From Pseudomonas sp. SJZ074 (GTDB lineage: Bacteria; Pseudomonadota; Gammaproteobacteria; Pseudomonadales; Pseudomonadaceae): 64,000 bases of DNA. The notes below the pieces were generated by a model, which made no database searches, had not been told where the DNA came from, and saw only the letters and a list, made by a program, of their open reading frames with translations. This document shows, in pieces, positions 21,815 through 32,225 of this stretch. The stretch spans positions 310,001 to 374,000 of the forward strand of contig NZ_VIUE01000001.1 of assembly GCF_007828215.1 (NCBI RefSeq). Direction: 5' to 3'. Made by a program: the position numbers and the translations under genes. The stretch's first letter is position 1, and each line of letters begins with the position of its first letter.

Positions 21815-22504
21815 TCAGGGCTTGCGAAACAGCTCGCGACTGACCAGCGGCTTGCCGCCCAGGTGAACCGCCAAGGCCTGGCGCATCAGACGCTTGGCTG
21901 CGGACAGCGCGCCCGGCGCACTCCAGTCGGCCTCGGCCATGGCCAGCAGCTCGACACCATTGAACAGGCCGGGCTGCAACAGGTAGACACGCTCCAGGCC
22001 GGCATCCACCTGCAAGCGGTACAGGCCATCGGCGGCAATGGGCTCGCCGTGCAGATCGGCGTCGAGAGCGAATCCATAGCCCAGGTCATCCAGCAACCGC
22101 CATTCGAAAGATCGCAGCAACGGCTCCAGCGGCCGCCCTTCGGCCAGGGCCAGTAGTGTCGCGGCGTAATGGTCGAAGACGGCGGGATGGGGATCTTCGG
22201 CAGGCAACAGACGGATCAGCAGTTCATTGAGGTAGAGGCCGCTGAACAAGGCTTCGCCATTGAGCCAGGCTGCGATCCCACTGCTTTCCATGCGCCCGAC
22301 ATTCTTCAGCTCGCCCCGCCCGCGGAATTCGACCTCCAAGGGAACGAACGGCCGCGCCAGCGTCCCGGCCTTGCCCCGCGCCCCGCGCAATACCGCCCGC
22401 AACCGCCCTTGCGGCGTGAGGAAATCCACCAAAGCACTGCTTTCGCGGTAGGCGCGCGAATGCAGGACGTAGGCGGCTTGGGCGATGGGTTGGGTGGGGG
22501 ACAA
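21815..22504 (-). CDS. recO: DNA repair protein RecO
   Basis: A 229-residue recombination mediator that loads RecA with RecR on SSB-coated DNA. It has an N-terminal OB-fold (about 1-80: [25 protein letters not shown]) and a helical C-terminal region. The frame is open to 22645, but that extension is translated REP sequence and is rejected. TTG 22504 is the best supported start and gives the usual length, although its Shine-Dalgarno is weak (GAGA). It is the fourth gene of the lepB-rnc-era-recO-pdxJ cluster. Confidence 0.9.
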   Translation of the reverse strand: MSPTQPIAQAAYVLHSRAYRESSALVDFLTPQGRLRAVLRGARGKAGTLARPFVPLEVEFRGRGELKNVGRMESSGIAAWLNGEALFSGLYLNELLIRLLPAEDPHPAVFDHYAATLLALAEGRPLEPLLRSFEWRLLDDLGYGFALDADLHGEPIAADGLYRLQVDAGLERVYLLQPGLFNGVELLAMAEADWSAPGALSAAKRLMRQALAVHLGGKPLVSRELFRKP

Positions 22505-22556
22505 GGAAATGAAGTCTCGCTGACGAAGCACAATTTTATAAACGATCCAAAACCAA

Positions 22557-22646
22557 TGTGGGAGCGGGCTTGCTCGCGAATGCGGCGTGTCGGTTGACAA
22601 TGATGTCGACTGACAGGACGCATTCGCGAGCAAGCCCGCTCCCACA
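22557..22646. repeat. REP doublet between era and recO
   Basis: Inverted TGTGGGAGCGGGCTTGCTCG copies at both ends of a 90-bp unit. It sits in the era-recO gap, so it separates two genes of the cluster and may affect coupling between them. Confidence 0.92.
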
Positions 22647-22672
22647 AGGTTCGTGGTGTACCGCTGGGCGAA

Positions 22673-23575
22673 TTACAGGTCGCCGTAACCCAACGACCGC
22701 AACGCCCGTTCATCATCCGACCAGCCACCCTTCACCTTGACCCACAGGTTAAGCATGATCTTGGAGTCGAAGAGCAGCTCCATGTCCTTGCGTGCCTCGG
22801 TGCCGATGCGCTTGATGCGCTCGCCTTTGTCACCAATGATGATTTTCTTCTGACCGTCACGTTCGACGAGGATCAACGCGTGGATGTGCAGGGTCTTGCC
22901 CTGCTGCTTGAACTCTTCGATTTCCACGGTGATCTGGTACGGTAGCTCGGCGCCCAGCTGACGCATGATTTTCTCGCGCACCAGTTCAGCGGCGAGGAAA
23001 CGGCTGCTGCGGTCGGTGATCTGGTCTTCGGGGAAGAAGTGATCGTTTTCCGGCAGGTGCTCGGCAATTACCCGCTCCAGCGCGTCCAGGTTATGGCCGT
23101 GCTGGGCCGAGATCGGAATGATCTGGGCGTTGGGCAATTGCTCCTGCAACCAGCTCAGGTGCGGCATCAGCTCGGCCTTGTCCTCGATGCGGTCGGTCTT
23201 GTTCAGTGCCACGATCAGCGGACCGGTCACGTACTGGACGCGTTCGAGAACCATCTGGTCTTCTTCGGTCCACTTGGTACGGTCGACCACGAAGATCACC
23301 ACGTCGACGTCTTTCAACGCCGCCGAAGCGGTCTTGTTCATGTAGCGGTTCAGGGCCTTTTCGCCACCCTTGTGCATGCCCGGGGTGTCGACGTAGATGG
23401 CCTGCACGTCGCCTTCGGTCTTGATACCCAGCATATTGTGGCGGGTGGTCTGGGGCTTGCGCGAGGTGATCGCCAGTTTCTGGCCCAGGATATGGTTCAG
23501 CAATGTGGACTTGCCCACGTTCGGCCGGCCAACGATGGCGACATAGCCGCAACGGGTAACAGTTGTATCAGTCAT
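22673..23575 (-). CDS. era: GTPase Era
   Basis: A 300-residue essential GTPase that binds the 3' end of 16S rRNA during 30S maturation. The G domain has G-R-P-N-V-G-K-S-T (P-loop, about 16-24), D-T-P-G and N-K-T-D. The C-terminal KH domain has [13 protein letters not shown] near 240. ATG 23575 is preferred because GGAG lies 7 nt upstream and it gives the usual 300 residues. The ATG 6 nt earlier is too close to that site. It overlaps the end of rnc by 8 nt. Confidence 0.96.
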   Translation of the reverse strand: MTDTTVTRCGYVAIVGRPNVGKSTLLNHILGQKLAITSRKPQTTRHNMLGIKTEGDVQAIYVDTPGMHKGGEKALNRYMNKTASAALKDVDVVIFVVDRTKWTEEDQMVLERVQYVTGPLIVALNKTDRIEDKAELMPHLSWLQEQLPNAQIIPISAQHGHNLDALERVIAEHLPENDHFFPEDQITDRSSRFLAAELVREKIMRQLGAELPYQITVEIEEFKQQGKTLHIHALILVERDGQKKIIIGDKGERIKRIGTEARKDMELLFDSKIMLNLWVKVKGGWSDDERALRSLGYGDL

Positions 23576-24257
23576 TGCCATTCTCCACGCCCAGGGCGAT
23601 CAATGCTGCGGCGGCCGCCACCTGTTCGGCGATACGACGGCTCACGCCCTGGCCACGGCTTTTTTCATTCAGTAGGACCACTTCGCATTCGACGAAGAAG
23701 GTACGGCAGTGCGGCTCGCCCTGGATGTCCACGACTTCGTAGCGCGGCAGCTCGCAACTGCGCGATTGCAGGAATTCCTGCAAACGGGTTTTCGGATCCT
23801 TGTTGGTGTCCACCAGCGTCAGGCTGTCGATTTCCGAGGTCAGCCAGGCCAGCACGCGCTCGCGGGCCTTTTCCATGCCAGAATCCAGGTAGATCGCACC
23901 GATCAGGGCTTCCAGGGCATCGGCCAGGATCGACTCGCGACGAAAGCCGCCGCTTTTCAACTCGCCGGAGCCCAGGCGCAGGTAGTCGCCCAGATCGAAA
24001 CCACGGGCCAGTACGGCCAGGGTCTCACCTTTTACCAGGCGTGCGCGCAGACGCGACAACTGGCCTTCGCGGGCCAGCGGGAAGCGTTCGAACAGCGCCT
24101 CGCCAGCGACGAAATTGAGGATGGCATCGCCGAGAAACTCCAGGCGTTCGTTGTTGCGCCCGGCAAAACTGCGGTGAGTGAGGGCCAGGAGCATCAGCTC
24201 CGGGTCCTTGAAGGTGTAGCCGAGCTGGCGCTCGAGGCGGCTTAGAGAAACGCTCAC
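23568..24257 (-). CDS. rnc: Ribonuclease III
   Basis: A 229-residue double-strand-specific endoribonuclease that processes rRNA and mRNA. The catalytic domain (1-150) has the signature E-R-L-E-F-L-G-D-A near residue 37. A dsRNA-binding domain follows (about 155-225). The start is GTG 24257, giving the usual Pseudomonas length. The start overlaps by 2 nt the stop of a 46-codon open frame (24254-24394). That frame occupies the place where the DUF4845 gene normally lies. It overlaps era by 8 nt. Confidence 0.95.
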   Translation of the reverse strand: MSVSLSRLERQLGYTFKDPELMLLALTHRSFAGRNNERLEFLGDAILNFVAGEALFERFPLAREGQLSRLRARLVKGETLAVLARGFDLGDYLRLGSGELKSGGFRRESILADALEALIGAIYLDSGMEKARERVLAWLTSEIDSLTLVDTNKDPKTRLQEFLQSRSCELPRYEVVDIQGEPHCRTFFVECEVVLLNEKSRGQGVSRRIAEQVAAAAALIALGVENGND

Positions 24258-24394
24258 GGTTTACCCACGCTGAGTTCGTGGCTGGATTCCACCGCCAGGT
24301 CGGCAACGCGCCGTTGGCTTGGGACAATTAACGCTGTGTTCAAAAATGACGTCCTGACTATCGTTGGCGCCTTGTCCAGGCTCCAGAAATGCAT
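24254..24394 (-). pseudogene. Possible remnant of the gene normally between lepB and rnc (DUF4845)
   Basis: A 46-codon open frame that starts at ATG 24394 and ends in TGA overlapping the rnc GTG. In other Pseudomonas a DUF4845 membrane-protein gene lies between lepB and rnc. Only 168 nt remain here. The last residues ([10 protein letters not shown]) and the stop/start overlap could be what is left of that gene's 3' end, but no N-terminal membrane segment is visible. It might instead be a chance frame. Confidence 0.3.
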
Positions 24395-24395
24395 T

Positions 24396-24418
24396 CGGCG
24401 CTGTGTTCAACAGCGCCG
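24396..24418 (-). terminator. Stem-loop just after lepB
   Basis: Inverted repeat CGGCGCTGT/ACAGCGCCG with a 5-nt loop, starting 8 nt after the lepB stop. There is no T-tract, so it may be an attenuator or mRNA-stabilising hairpin rather than a full terminator. Confidence 0.45.
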
Positions 24419-24425
24419 TGTGTGT

Positions 24426-25280
24426 TTACTTGATCAGGCCAACCCGCGAGAAGTTCGGCAGGTGTCCGAGCTTGGGTTCCGGCCAGCTCATCCAGACCGC
24501 GAAGGCCTTGCCGACGATATTGCGGTCGGGAACCATGCCCAGCATGTCCTTGGGAATGTTCGGATCATCCCAGTAACGGCTGTCGTTGGAGTTGTCACGG
24601 TTGTCGCCCATCATGAAATAGTGCCCGGCCGGCACCGTCCACGAATGGTCCGGCGTGGCGCGGTAGCGGCTCATTTCCTTGCGGATCAGGTGCTCGACCT
24701 CGCCGAGTTTTTCCTGGTAGAGCTCGGCGCTGCCCAAAGTGCCCGGCTCGGAACCGAGCAACTGTTCGGCTACCAGTTCACCGTTCACGAACAAGCGCTT
24801 GTCGGCGGTGTAGCGGATCTTGTCGCCCGGCAGACCGACCACGCGCTTGATGTAGTTGACGTTGGGGTCGCTGGGGAAGCGGAACACCATCACGTCGCCG
24901 CGTTGCGGATCTCCAACCTCGATGATTTTCTTGTCGATCACCGGCAGGCGGATCCCATAGGAGAACTTGTTCACCAGGATGAAATCGCCCACGTCCAGGG
25001 TCGGCTTCATCGAGCCGGACGGGATCTGGAACGGTTCCACCAGAAACGAACGTAGCACCAGCACGATGAACAGCACCGGAAAGAACGACTTGCCGTATTC
25101 GACCAGCAGCGGTTCCTTGTTGAGTTTCTCGACCACCACACCGTCAGGCTGGCTGACGCTGCCCTGATAGGAGGCAATGGCCGCCCGGCGCCGAGGCGCC
25201 AGGAACAACAGATCAATCAACGCCAACAGACCGCAGACAAACACGGCGATAACCAGCAACAGCGGGAAATTTAGCGACAT
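24426..25280 (-). CDS. lepB: Signal peptidase I
   Basis: A 284-residue inner-membrane protease that removes signal peptides from exported proteins. Two N-terminal membrane segments (about 4-28 and 63-80) precede the periplasmic catalytic domain. The Ser/Lys dyad is visible: S90 in I-P-S-G-S-M-K-P-T and K145 in Y-I-K-R-V-V-G. The S26 box G-D-N-R-D-N-S-N-D-S-R-Y lies near 230. It is 5 nt downstream of lepA, the standard lepA-lepB pair. Confidence 0.96.
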   Translation of the reverse strand: MSLNFPLLLVIAVFVCGLLALIDLLFLAPRRRAAIASYQGSVSQPDGVVVEKLNKEPLLVEYGKSFFPVLFIVLVLRSFLVEPFQIPSGSMKPTLDVGDFILVNKFSYGIRLPVIDKKIIEVGDPQRGDVMVFRFPSDPNVNYIKRVVGLPGDKIRYTADKRLFVNGELVAEQLLGSEPGTLGSAELYQEKLGEVEHLIRKEMSRYRATPDHSWTVPAGHYFMMGDNRDNSNDSRYWDDPNIPKDMLGMVPDRNIVGKAFAVWMSWPEPKLGHLPNFSRVGLIK

Positions 25281-25285
25281 AGGAC

Positions 25286-27085
25286 CTAACTATCCAACCT
25301 GAGCACCGCAAGGAAGGCTTCCTGTGGAATTTCCACGTTACCGACCTGCTTCATGCGTTTTTTACCGGCCTTCTGCTTTTCCAACAGCTTGCGCTTACGG
25401 CTGACGTCGCCGCCGTAGCATTTGGCCAATACGTTCTTTCTGAGCGCCTTGACGGTTGTACGCGCCACAATCTGCCCGCCAATGGCGGCCTGGATTGCCA
25501 CGTCGAACATCTGCCGCGGAATCAGTTCCTTCATCTTCTCGGTCAATGCACGACCTTTGTAGTGCGCGTTGTCACGGTGCACGATCAATGCCAGGGCATC
25601 GACCTTCTCGCCGTTGATCAGCACATCCAGCTTCACCAGATTAGCCGATTGATAACGATCGAAATGATAGTCCAGCGAAGCATAGCCGCGACTGGTGGAT
25701 TTCAGGCGGTCGAAGAAGTCCAGCACCACTTCGTTCATCGGCAGGTCGTAGGTCACCTGGACCTGCGAGCCGAGGAACAGCATGTCGTGCTGCACGCCGC
25801 GCTTTTCGATGCACAGGGTAATGACGTTGCCCAGGTGCTCTTGAGGCACAAGGATGTTGGCCCGCACGATCGGTTCGCGCATGTCTTCGATGGCCGACAG
25901 GTCTGGCAGCTTGGACGGGTTGTCGACGTAGATGGTTTCACCGTTCTTGAGCAGCAGCTCGAAGATTACCGTCGGCGCCGTGGTGATCAGGTCCAGGTCG
26001 TACTCGCGCTCCAGGCGCTCCTGGATGATTTCCATGTGCAGCATGCCCAGGAACCCGCAACGGAAGCCAAAGCCCAGGGCGTCGGAGCTTTCCGGGGTGT
26101 ATTGCAACGACGAGTCGTTCAGGGTCAGTTTCTGCAGTGCTTCGCGGAAATCCTCGAAATCGTCGGAACTGACCGGGAACAGGCCGGCATAGACCTGGGG
26201 CTGGATACGCTTGAAACCCGGCAGCACATCGACATCCGGGGTTGAGCTCAGGGTCAGGGTGTCGCCGACCGGCGCCCCGTGGATGTCCTTGATGCCGGCG
26301 ATGATGAAGCCCACTTCACCAGCCTTGAGGTCGGCGGTAGCGGTGTGTTTCGGGTTGAATACACCGACGCTGTCCACCAGGTGGACCTTGCCGGTGGACT
26401 TGACCAGGATCTTGTCGCCCTTCTTCACGCGGCCGTGGCGCACGCGAACCAGGGACACCACGCCCAGGTAGTTGTCGAACCAGGAGTCGATGATCAACGC
26501 TTGCAGCGGATCCTCGATGTTGCCGGTCGGCGCGGGAATGGTGTTCACCAGGCGCTCGAGCACTTCATCCACGCCCAGGCCGGTCTTGGCGCTGCAGGTG
26601 ACCGCGTCGGTGGCGTCAATGCCGATGATCTTCTCGATTTCCTCCTTGACCCGCTCCGGCTCGGCCTGGGGCAGATCGATCTTGTTCAGCACCGGCATGA
26701 CTTCCAGGCCTTGCTCGATAGCCGTATAGCAGTTGGCAACCGATTGCGCCTCGACACCCTGGCCGGCATCGACCACCAGCAACGCCCCCTCACAGGCCGC
26801 CAGCGAACGGCTGACTTCGTAGGTGAAGTCGACGTGGCCCGGGGTGTCAATGAAGTTCAGTTGATAGGTGACGCCGTCTTTGGCCTTGTAATAGAGAGTG
26901 ACGCTGTGGGCCTTGATGGTAATCCCGCGTTCACGCTCGAGATCCATGGAATCCAGGACCTGGGCTTCCATCTCACGCTCGGTCAGGCCGCCGCACATCT
27001 GGATGAAGCGATCAGCCAGCGTCGACTTGCCATGGTCAATGTGGGCGATGATGGAGAAATTGCGGATATGACTCAAATCACTCAC
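25286..27085 (-). CDS. lepA: Elongation factor 4 (LepA)
   Basis: A 599-residue ribosome-associated translational GTPase. It carries the G domain (A-H-I-D-H-G-K-S-T near 15, D-T-P-G-H-V-D-F near 80, N-K-I-D-L-P near 135), domain II, two EF-G-like domains and the LepA-specific C-terminal domain ([17 protein letters not shown]). Its proposed roles are back-translocation or assistance in ribosome biogenesis under stress. The start is GTG 27085, giving the exact usual length. It is followed immediately by lepB. Confidence 0.97.
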   Translation of the reverse strand: MSDLSHIRNFSIIAHIDHGKSTLADRFIQMCGGLTEREMEAQVLDSMDLERERGITIKAHSVTLYYKAKDGVTYQLNFIDTPGHVDFTYEVSRSLAACEGALLVVDAGQGVEAQSVANCYTAIEQGLEVMPVLNKIDLPQAEPERVKEEIEKIIGIDATDAVTCSAKTGLGVDEVLERLVNTIPAPTGNIEDPLQALIIDSWFDNYLGVVSLVRVRHGRVKKGDKILVKSTGKVHLVDSVGVFNPKHTATADLKAGEVGFIIAGIKDIHGAPVGDTLTLSSTPDVDVLPGFKRIQPQVYAGLFPVSSDDFEDFREALQKLTLNDSSLQYTPESSDALGFGFRCGFLGMLHMEIIQERLEREYDLDLITTAPTVIFELLLKNGETIYVDNPSKLPDLSAIEDMREPIVRANILVPQEHLGNVITLCIEKRGVQHDMLFLGSQVQVTYDLPMNEVVLDFFDRLKSTSRGYASLDYHFDRYQSANLVKLDVLINGEKVDALALIVHRDNAHYKGRALTEKMKELIPRQMFDVAIQAAIGGQIVARTTVKALRKNVLAKCYGGDVSRKRKLLEKQKAGKKRMKQVGNVEIPQEAFLAVLRLDS

Positions 27086-27206
27086 GGATCAACACTCAAA
27101 AAGGCTGCAGGCAGGGCCCGCCGAAAAATAGCCGGGAATTGTACCTGATACAGCGCGCAAGCGTCACGTTCGCCTGTCGATGAGGTTTTTTGCCGGGGAG
27201 GTATTC

Positions 27207-27234
27207 GTGGCGAGGGGATGTATCCCCTCGCCAC
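27207..27234. repeat. REP element between lepA and lptG
   Basis: Perfect palindrome GTGGCGAGGGG/CCCCTCGCCAC with a 6-nt centre, just after the lptG stop on the minus strand. Confidence 0.88.
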
Positions 27235-27247
27235 AGAGCTCCTGGGA

Positions 27248-28309
27248 TTACCCAGCCCGGCGCAACAGCCAGAGTCCGGCCAACGCACAGACACCCGCCG
27301 GCACCAGCACCGCGAACAGTGGCGAGAAACCGAACACCAGGCTCGATGGCCCCAGCAGATCCTGGGCAATGCGGAAGGTGAAGCCCACCAGCACGCCGGT
27401 AAACACCCGCTGCCCGAGGGTGACCGAACGCAGCGGACCAAAGATGAAGGAGATGGCCATCAGCACCAGGGCAGCGGTGACCAGCGGTTGCAATACCTTG
27501 ACCCAGAAAGCCAGCCAATAGCGGCCGTTGTTCAGGCCCTGGTCGGCCAGGTAGTGGATATACCCCCACAGGCCGGTAATCGACAGGGACTCCGGCGCCA
27601 TGACGACTGTGCTCAGCAGCTGCGGGCTGATGGCGACGTCCCAACGCTCCTGCGTGCTCGCGACCACTTCGGTGTTCTTTTCATGGAACAAGGTGGTGGT
27701 GACATCGCTCAACTGCCAGTGATCCTCGGCAAACTGGGCGCGCTTGGCGAAGCTCGACGACAGCATGTGGCGTTGTGCGTCAAAGCGATACCGGGTCACG
27801 CCATAGAGGATACCGTTGGGCTGGACCGAGTTGATGTGGATGAATTCATCGCCCTGGCGGTGCCACAGGCCATGCTTGGCGCTTTGTGCATCGCCACCAC
27901 CCTGGGCCAGGGAACGGTTGGCCTGGGCGGTGTTCTCGGTGGCCGGCGCGATGTATTCGCCAATCAGGACGCCGACCAGCATCAGCACCAGCATCGGCTT
28001 CATCACCGCCCACACGATCCGACCGACGGAAACCCCGGCGGCCCGCATGATGGTCAGTTCGCTGTTGCTGGCCAGACTGCCCAGGCCGATCAGGCAGCCG
28101 ATCAGAGCTGCCATCGGCAGCATGTCGTACAGGCGCCTTGGCGCGGTCAGCAGCACATAGCTCGCCACGTCTGCCAGGGTGTAGGTATCGCTGACGTCGC
28201 TCATCTCATCGATGAAGGCAAACAGGGTCGCCAGGCCAAGGATGATCCCCAGCACCGCGAGGATCGCCATGAAGACGCTGCTGCCAATATAACGATCGAG
28301 TTTAACCAC
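27248..28309 (-). CDS. lptG: LPS export ABC transporter permease LptG
   Basis: A 353-residue inner-membrane subunit of the LptB2FGC complex that extracts lipopolysaccharide for transport to the outer membrane. The YjgP/YjgQ family pattern is visible. Membrane segments lie near 10-35, 60-85 and 100-120. A periplasmic jellyroll domain follows (about 130-260), then segments near 275-295, 305-325 and 330-350. It starts with GTG 28309 and overlaps the end of lptF by 8 nt. Confidence 0.94.
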   Translation of the reverse strand: MVKLDRYIGSSVFMAILAVLGIILGLATLFAFIDEMSDVSDTYTLADVASYVLLTAPRRLYDMLPMAALIGCLIGLGSLASNSELTIMRAAGVSVGRIVWAVMKPMLVLMLVGVLIGEYIAPATENTAQANRSLAQGGGDAQSAKHGLWHRQGDEFIHINSVQPNGILYGVTRYRFDAQRHMLSSSFAKRAQFAEDHWQLSDVTTTLFHEKNTEVVASTQERWDVAISPQLLSTVVMAPESLSITGLWGYIHYLADQGLNNGRYWLAFWVKVLQPLVTAALVLMAISFIFGPLRSVTLGQRVFTGVLVGFTFRIAQDLLGPSSLVFGFSPLFAVLVPAGVCALAGLWLLRRAG

Positions 28310-29432
28310 GGGCCACCTCCAGCGCGCTGCGACGGCTCGCCAGCTTCAGGCGCAGCGGCTCCCAGTAGAGCAGCCCCAGGCCGATGGCCAGGAAAATCGA
28401 ATGCACCCACCACAGGCCCAAAGCCGGCGGGATCTTGCCTTTTTCCAAGGCGCCGCGGGCGGTAATGAGGATGGTCAGGTAAGCCATGTACAGGAGAATC
28501 GCCGGGAGCAGCTTGAGAAAACGACCCTGGCGCGGGTTGACCCGGGCCAGCGGGACCGCCATCAGGGTCACGATAAACACCAGCAATGGCAGCGACAGGC
28601 GCCATTGCAGCTCGGTACGCGCACGGATGTCATCGTTGCCCAGCAGGGTTGCGGTAGGCATCGCGTCGCGGTCGGTGACTTCCTCGCTGGCTTCGGGCTT
28701 GGGCAGCAGCACACCGTAGGTGTCGTACTTGATGGCCCGGTAGTCGGCCTGCCCCGGCTTGCCGTCATAGCGGTAGCCGTTTTCGAGGATCAGGTAGCGG
28801 TTGCCGTCGGGATTGATTTCCTGGCGCCCCTTCTCGGCCACCAGCACGGAAATGCCGCGATCCTTCTGGCTGTTGGATGACAGGTTCTTCTGTGTGATGA
28901 AGACGCCGCCAAGATTGATCCGGTCATCCGAAAGCTGTTCGGTGTAGGTGACGCGGGTACCATCGCGCAGCGCCTGGAAGCGCCCCGGCACCAGGGTGTC
29001 GAATTCGGTCAAGGCGTCCTGCTGGTTGATCAGCAACTGGAACTGATTGGCCCCTTGGGGCGCCAGGCTCATGCTCAGCCAGGCCACCACCAGCGCCACC
29101 AGCGTCGCCGGGAACAGGGTAATGCGAAACAGCCGCTGCTGGCTCATGCCGGTGGCGGACAGGACGGTCATCTCGCTGTCCAGGTACAGGCGACCATAGG
29201 CCAACAGAATGCCGAGGAACAGCCCCAGCGGCAGGATCAGTTGCAGGAAGCCTGGCAGGCGGAAACCCATGATCAGGAACAGGGAGCCTGGATCCAGCGC
29301 GCCGGAAGCGGCCTGGGCGAGGTACTTGATGAAACGCCCGCTCATGATGATGACCAGCAGCACGGCGCTGACCGCGCTCAGGGTCAGCAGGACTTCGCGG
29401 GATAGATATCGAAAGACGATCAAACCAGACAC
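28302..29432 (-). CDS. lptF: LPS export ABC transporter permease LptF
   Basis: A 376-residue inner-membrane permease, partner of LptG. It shows the family layout of membrane helices at about 10-35, 55-80 and 100-120, a periplasmic beta-jellyroll, and C-terminal helices near 270-365. The start is GTG 29432 (M-S-G-L-I-V-F-R-Y-L). The gene diverges from pepA, leaving 277 bp for both promoters, which is the arrangement seen across pseudomonads. Confidence 0.94.
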   Translation of the reverse strand: MSGLIVFRYLSREVLLTLSAVSAVLLVIIMSGRFIKYLAQAASGALDPGSLFLIMGFRLPGFLQLILPLGLFLGILLAYGRLYLDSEMTVLSATGMSQQRLFRITLFPATLVALVVAWLSMSLAPQGANQFQLLINQQDALTEFDTLVPGRFQALRDGTRVTYTEQLSDDRINLGGVFITQKNLSSNSQKDRGISVLVAEKGRQEINPDGNRYLILENGYRYDGKPGQADYRAIKYDTYGVLLPKPEASEEVTDRDAMPTATLLGNDDIRARTELQWRLSLPLLVFIVTLMAVPLARVNPRQGRFLKLLPAILLYMAYLTILITARGALEKGKIPPALGLWWVHSIFLAIGLGLLYWEPLRLKLASRRSALEVARG

Positions 29433-29562
29433 TCCAGGATTGTCAGGCTAGGGGCCAAACAAGCAATCGAGCCACTCGCCATCACGAGCCGCCGAAAAAA
29501 GAGCCGCATTATCCTGTGATTGGAGGCGCCTGTCACTTCGCACGCTTTAAACCGGCGGCTGA

Positions 29563-31200
<1,638 letters not shown>

Positions 31201-31260
31201 CACCCATGATTGCCGATGGCGCCGTCTACGGACGGCGTCACCGGCAGCTCAGGAACCGCA

Positions 31261-31689
31261 ATGACCAAAGTCGATTTCTATATCCTGCCCAGCGCCGATC
31301 CCTCGGCCCGGCTGGATTTCGCCTGCAAGCTCACCGAAAAAGCCTGGCGCATGGGCCATCGCATCTACCTGCATTGCAGCGATGCCGCCCAGCGCGAAGC
31401 GCTCGACGCACGCCTGTGGGCCTTCAAGGGCGAAAGCTTCGTGCCCCACGGCCCGGCCGAAAGCGAACCCGAAGGGTGGATCGTGCTAGGGCTGGGGGAT
31501 GACTGCGGCCAACACCAGGACCTGCTGGTCAACCTCGATCTGAAAGTACCGGCCTTTGCCCCACGCTTTGCCCGTGTGGCGGAAGTGGTGGTGGAGGATC
31601 CGGCCATCCGACAAGCCGCGCGGGAGAGTTTCCGTTTCTACCGCGAACAGGGCTATCCTCTGCAAGACCACCGTTTACAGCGACTCTGA
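31261..31689 (+). CDS. holC: DNA polymerase III subunit chi
   Basis: A 142-residue clamp-loader accessory subunit that links the gamma complex to SSB through psi-chi. Recognisable features: M-T-K-V-D-F-Y-I-L-P, then C-K-L-T-E-K-A-W-R-M-G-H-R-I-Y-L-H-C, F-V-P-H-G-P, and the C-terminal R-E-x-F-R-F-Y-R-E-Q-G-Y. ATG 31261 is the family start. It lies between pepA and valS as in most gamma-proteobacteria, with a 7-nt gap to the next small gene. Confidence 0.93.
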   Translation: MTKVDFYILPSADPSARLDFACKLTEKAWRMGHRIYLHCSDAAQREALDARLWAFKGESFVPHGPAESEPEGWIVLGLGDDCGQHQDLLVNLDLKVPAFAPRFARVAEVVVEDPAIRQAARESFRFYREQGYPLQDHRLQRL

Positions 31690-31696
31690 GCCTACG

Positions 31697-32074
31697 ATGG
31701 ATACTCCAAAATCACCGCCAAAGCCTCCGCATCTGCTGGATGACCTCGAATCGATCCGTCAGTTGCTCGGCGACGACACCCTGCAGCCGCCGCTGCTGAC
31801 CGACACGGTCGCGCATGAGTCCGTGCATGAAGAACAGATTCCCCTGCTGTTCGAACCGATTTCCGGCCAGCCCGAGCCCAAGCCGGCACCCAAGGCCGAT
31901 CCCAAGGGCCCCGATGCCCTGCTGCACCTGGACAGCGAATTGCGCGCCGCCGCGCAGTTGATCATGCAGGACGTGATCGACGACTTCGCCCCGCACATCG
32001 AGACCGAAATCAAGCGTCGGCTGGATGCCAGGATGGAGCGGCTGCTCGCCGCAGCTACGAGCGGCAAGCTTTAA
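31697..32074 (+). CDS. Conserved hypothetical protein between holC and valS
   Basis: A 125-residue acidic, proline-rich protein (P-P-K-P-P-H-L-L-D-D-L-E-S-I-R-Q-L-L-G near the N-terminus). A helical C-terminal half (about 78-120) contains L-D-S-E-L-R-A-A-A-Q-L-I-M-Q-D-V-I-D-D-F. A gene of this kind sits between holC and valS in Pseudomonas, and its function is not known to me. The last four codons (S-G-K-L) and the stop belong to a heptamer repeat that continues into the intergenic region, so the C-terminus seems to have been rewritten by that repeat. Confidence 0.75.
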   Translation: MDTPKSPPKPPHLLDDLESIRQLLGDDTLQPPLLTDTVAHESVHEEQIPLLFEPISGQPEPKPAPKADPKGPDALLHLDSELRAAAQLIMQDVIDDFAPHIETEIKRRLDARMERLLAAATSGKL

Positions 32075-32164
32075 GCGGCAAGCTTTAAGCTGCAAGCAAA
32101 AGCCAGTCTCTCCTCTTGCAGCTTGCAGCTTGCAGCTTGCAGCTTGCAGCTTATAGCTTGCCGC
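32061..32164. repeat. Heptamer-based inverted repeat (copy 1)
   Basis: The left arm (32061-32097) is built from GCGGCAAGCTTTAA and AAGCTGCAAGC. The right arm (32115-32164) contains five tandem CTTGCAG heptamers followed by a sequence complementary to the left arm. Together they can fold into a long stem. Related elements lie at 54690-54842 and 60854-60919. Confidence 0.85.
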
Positions 32165-32225
32165 CGGCCCGGCGGCTATACTTCCCGGCTTTTCCTGAAT
32201 AAATGCCAATAGGGTCCCGCCGCGC

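Noticed and set aside
22505..22645. N-terminal extension of RecO by 47 residues
   Set aside because: The extension is translated REP doublet sequence with no ribosome site, and RecO family members begin near the TTG at 22504.
24420..29432. Idea that lptG-lptF and lepA form one operon
   Set aside because: A REP element and about 160 nt without genes separate lptG from lepA, and their co-transcription cannot be supported from sequence.
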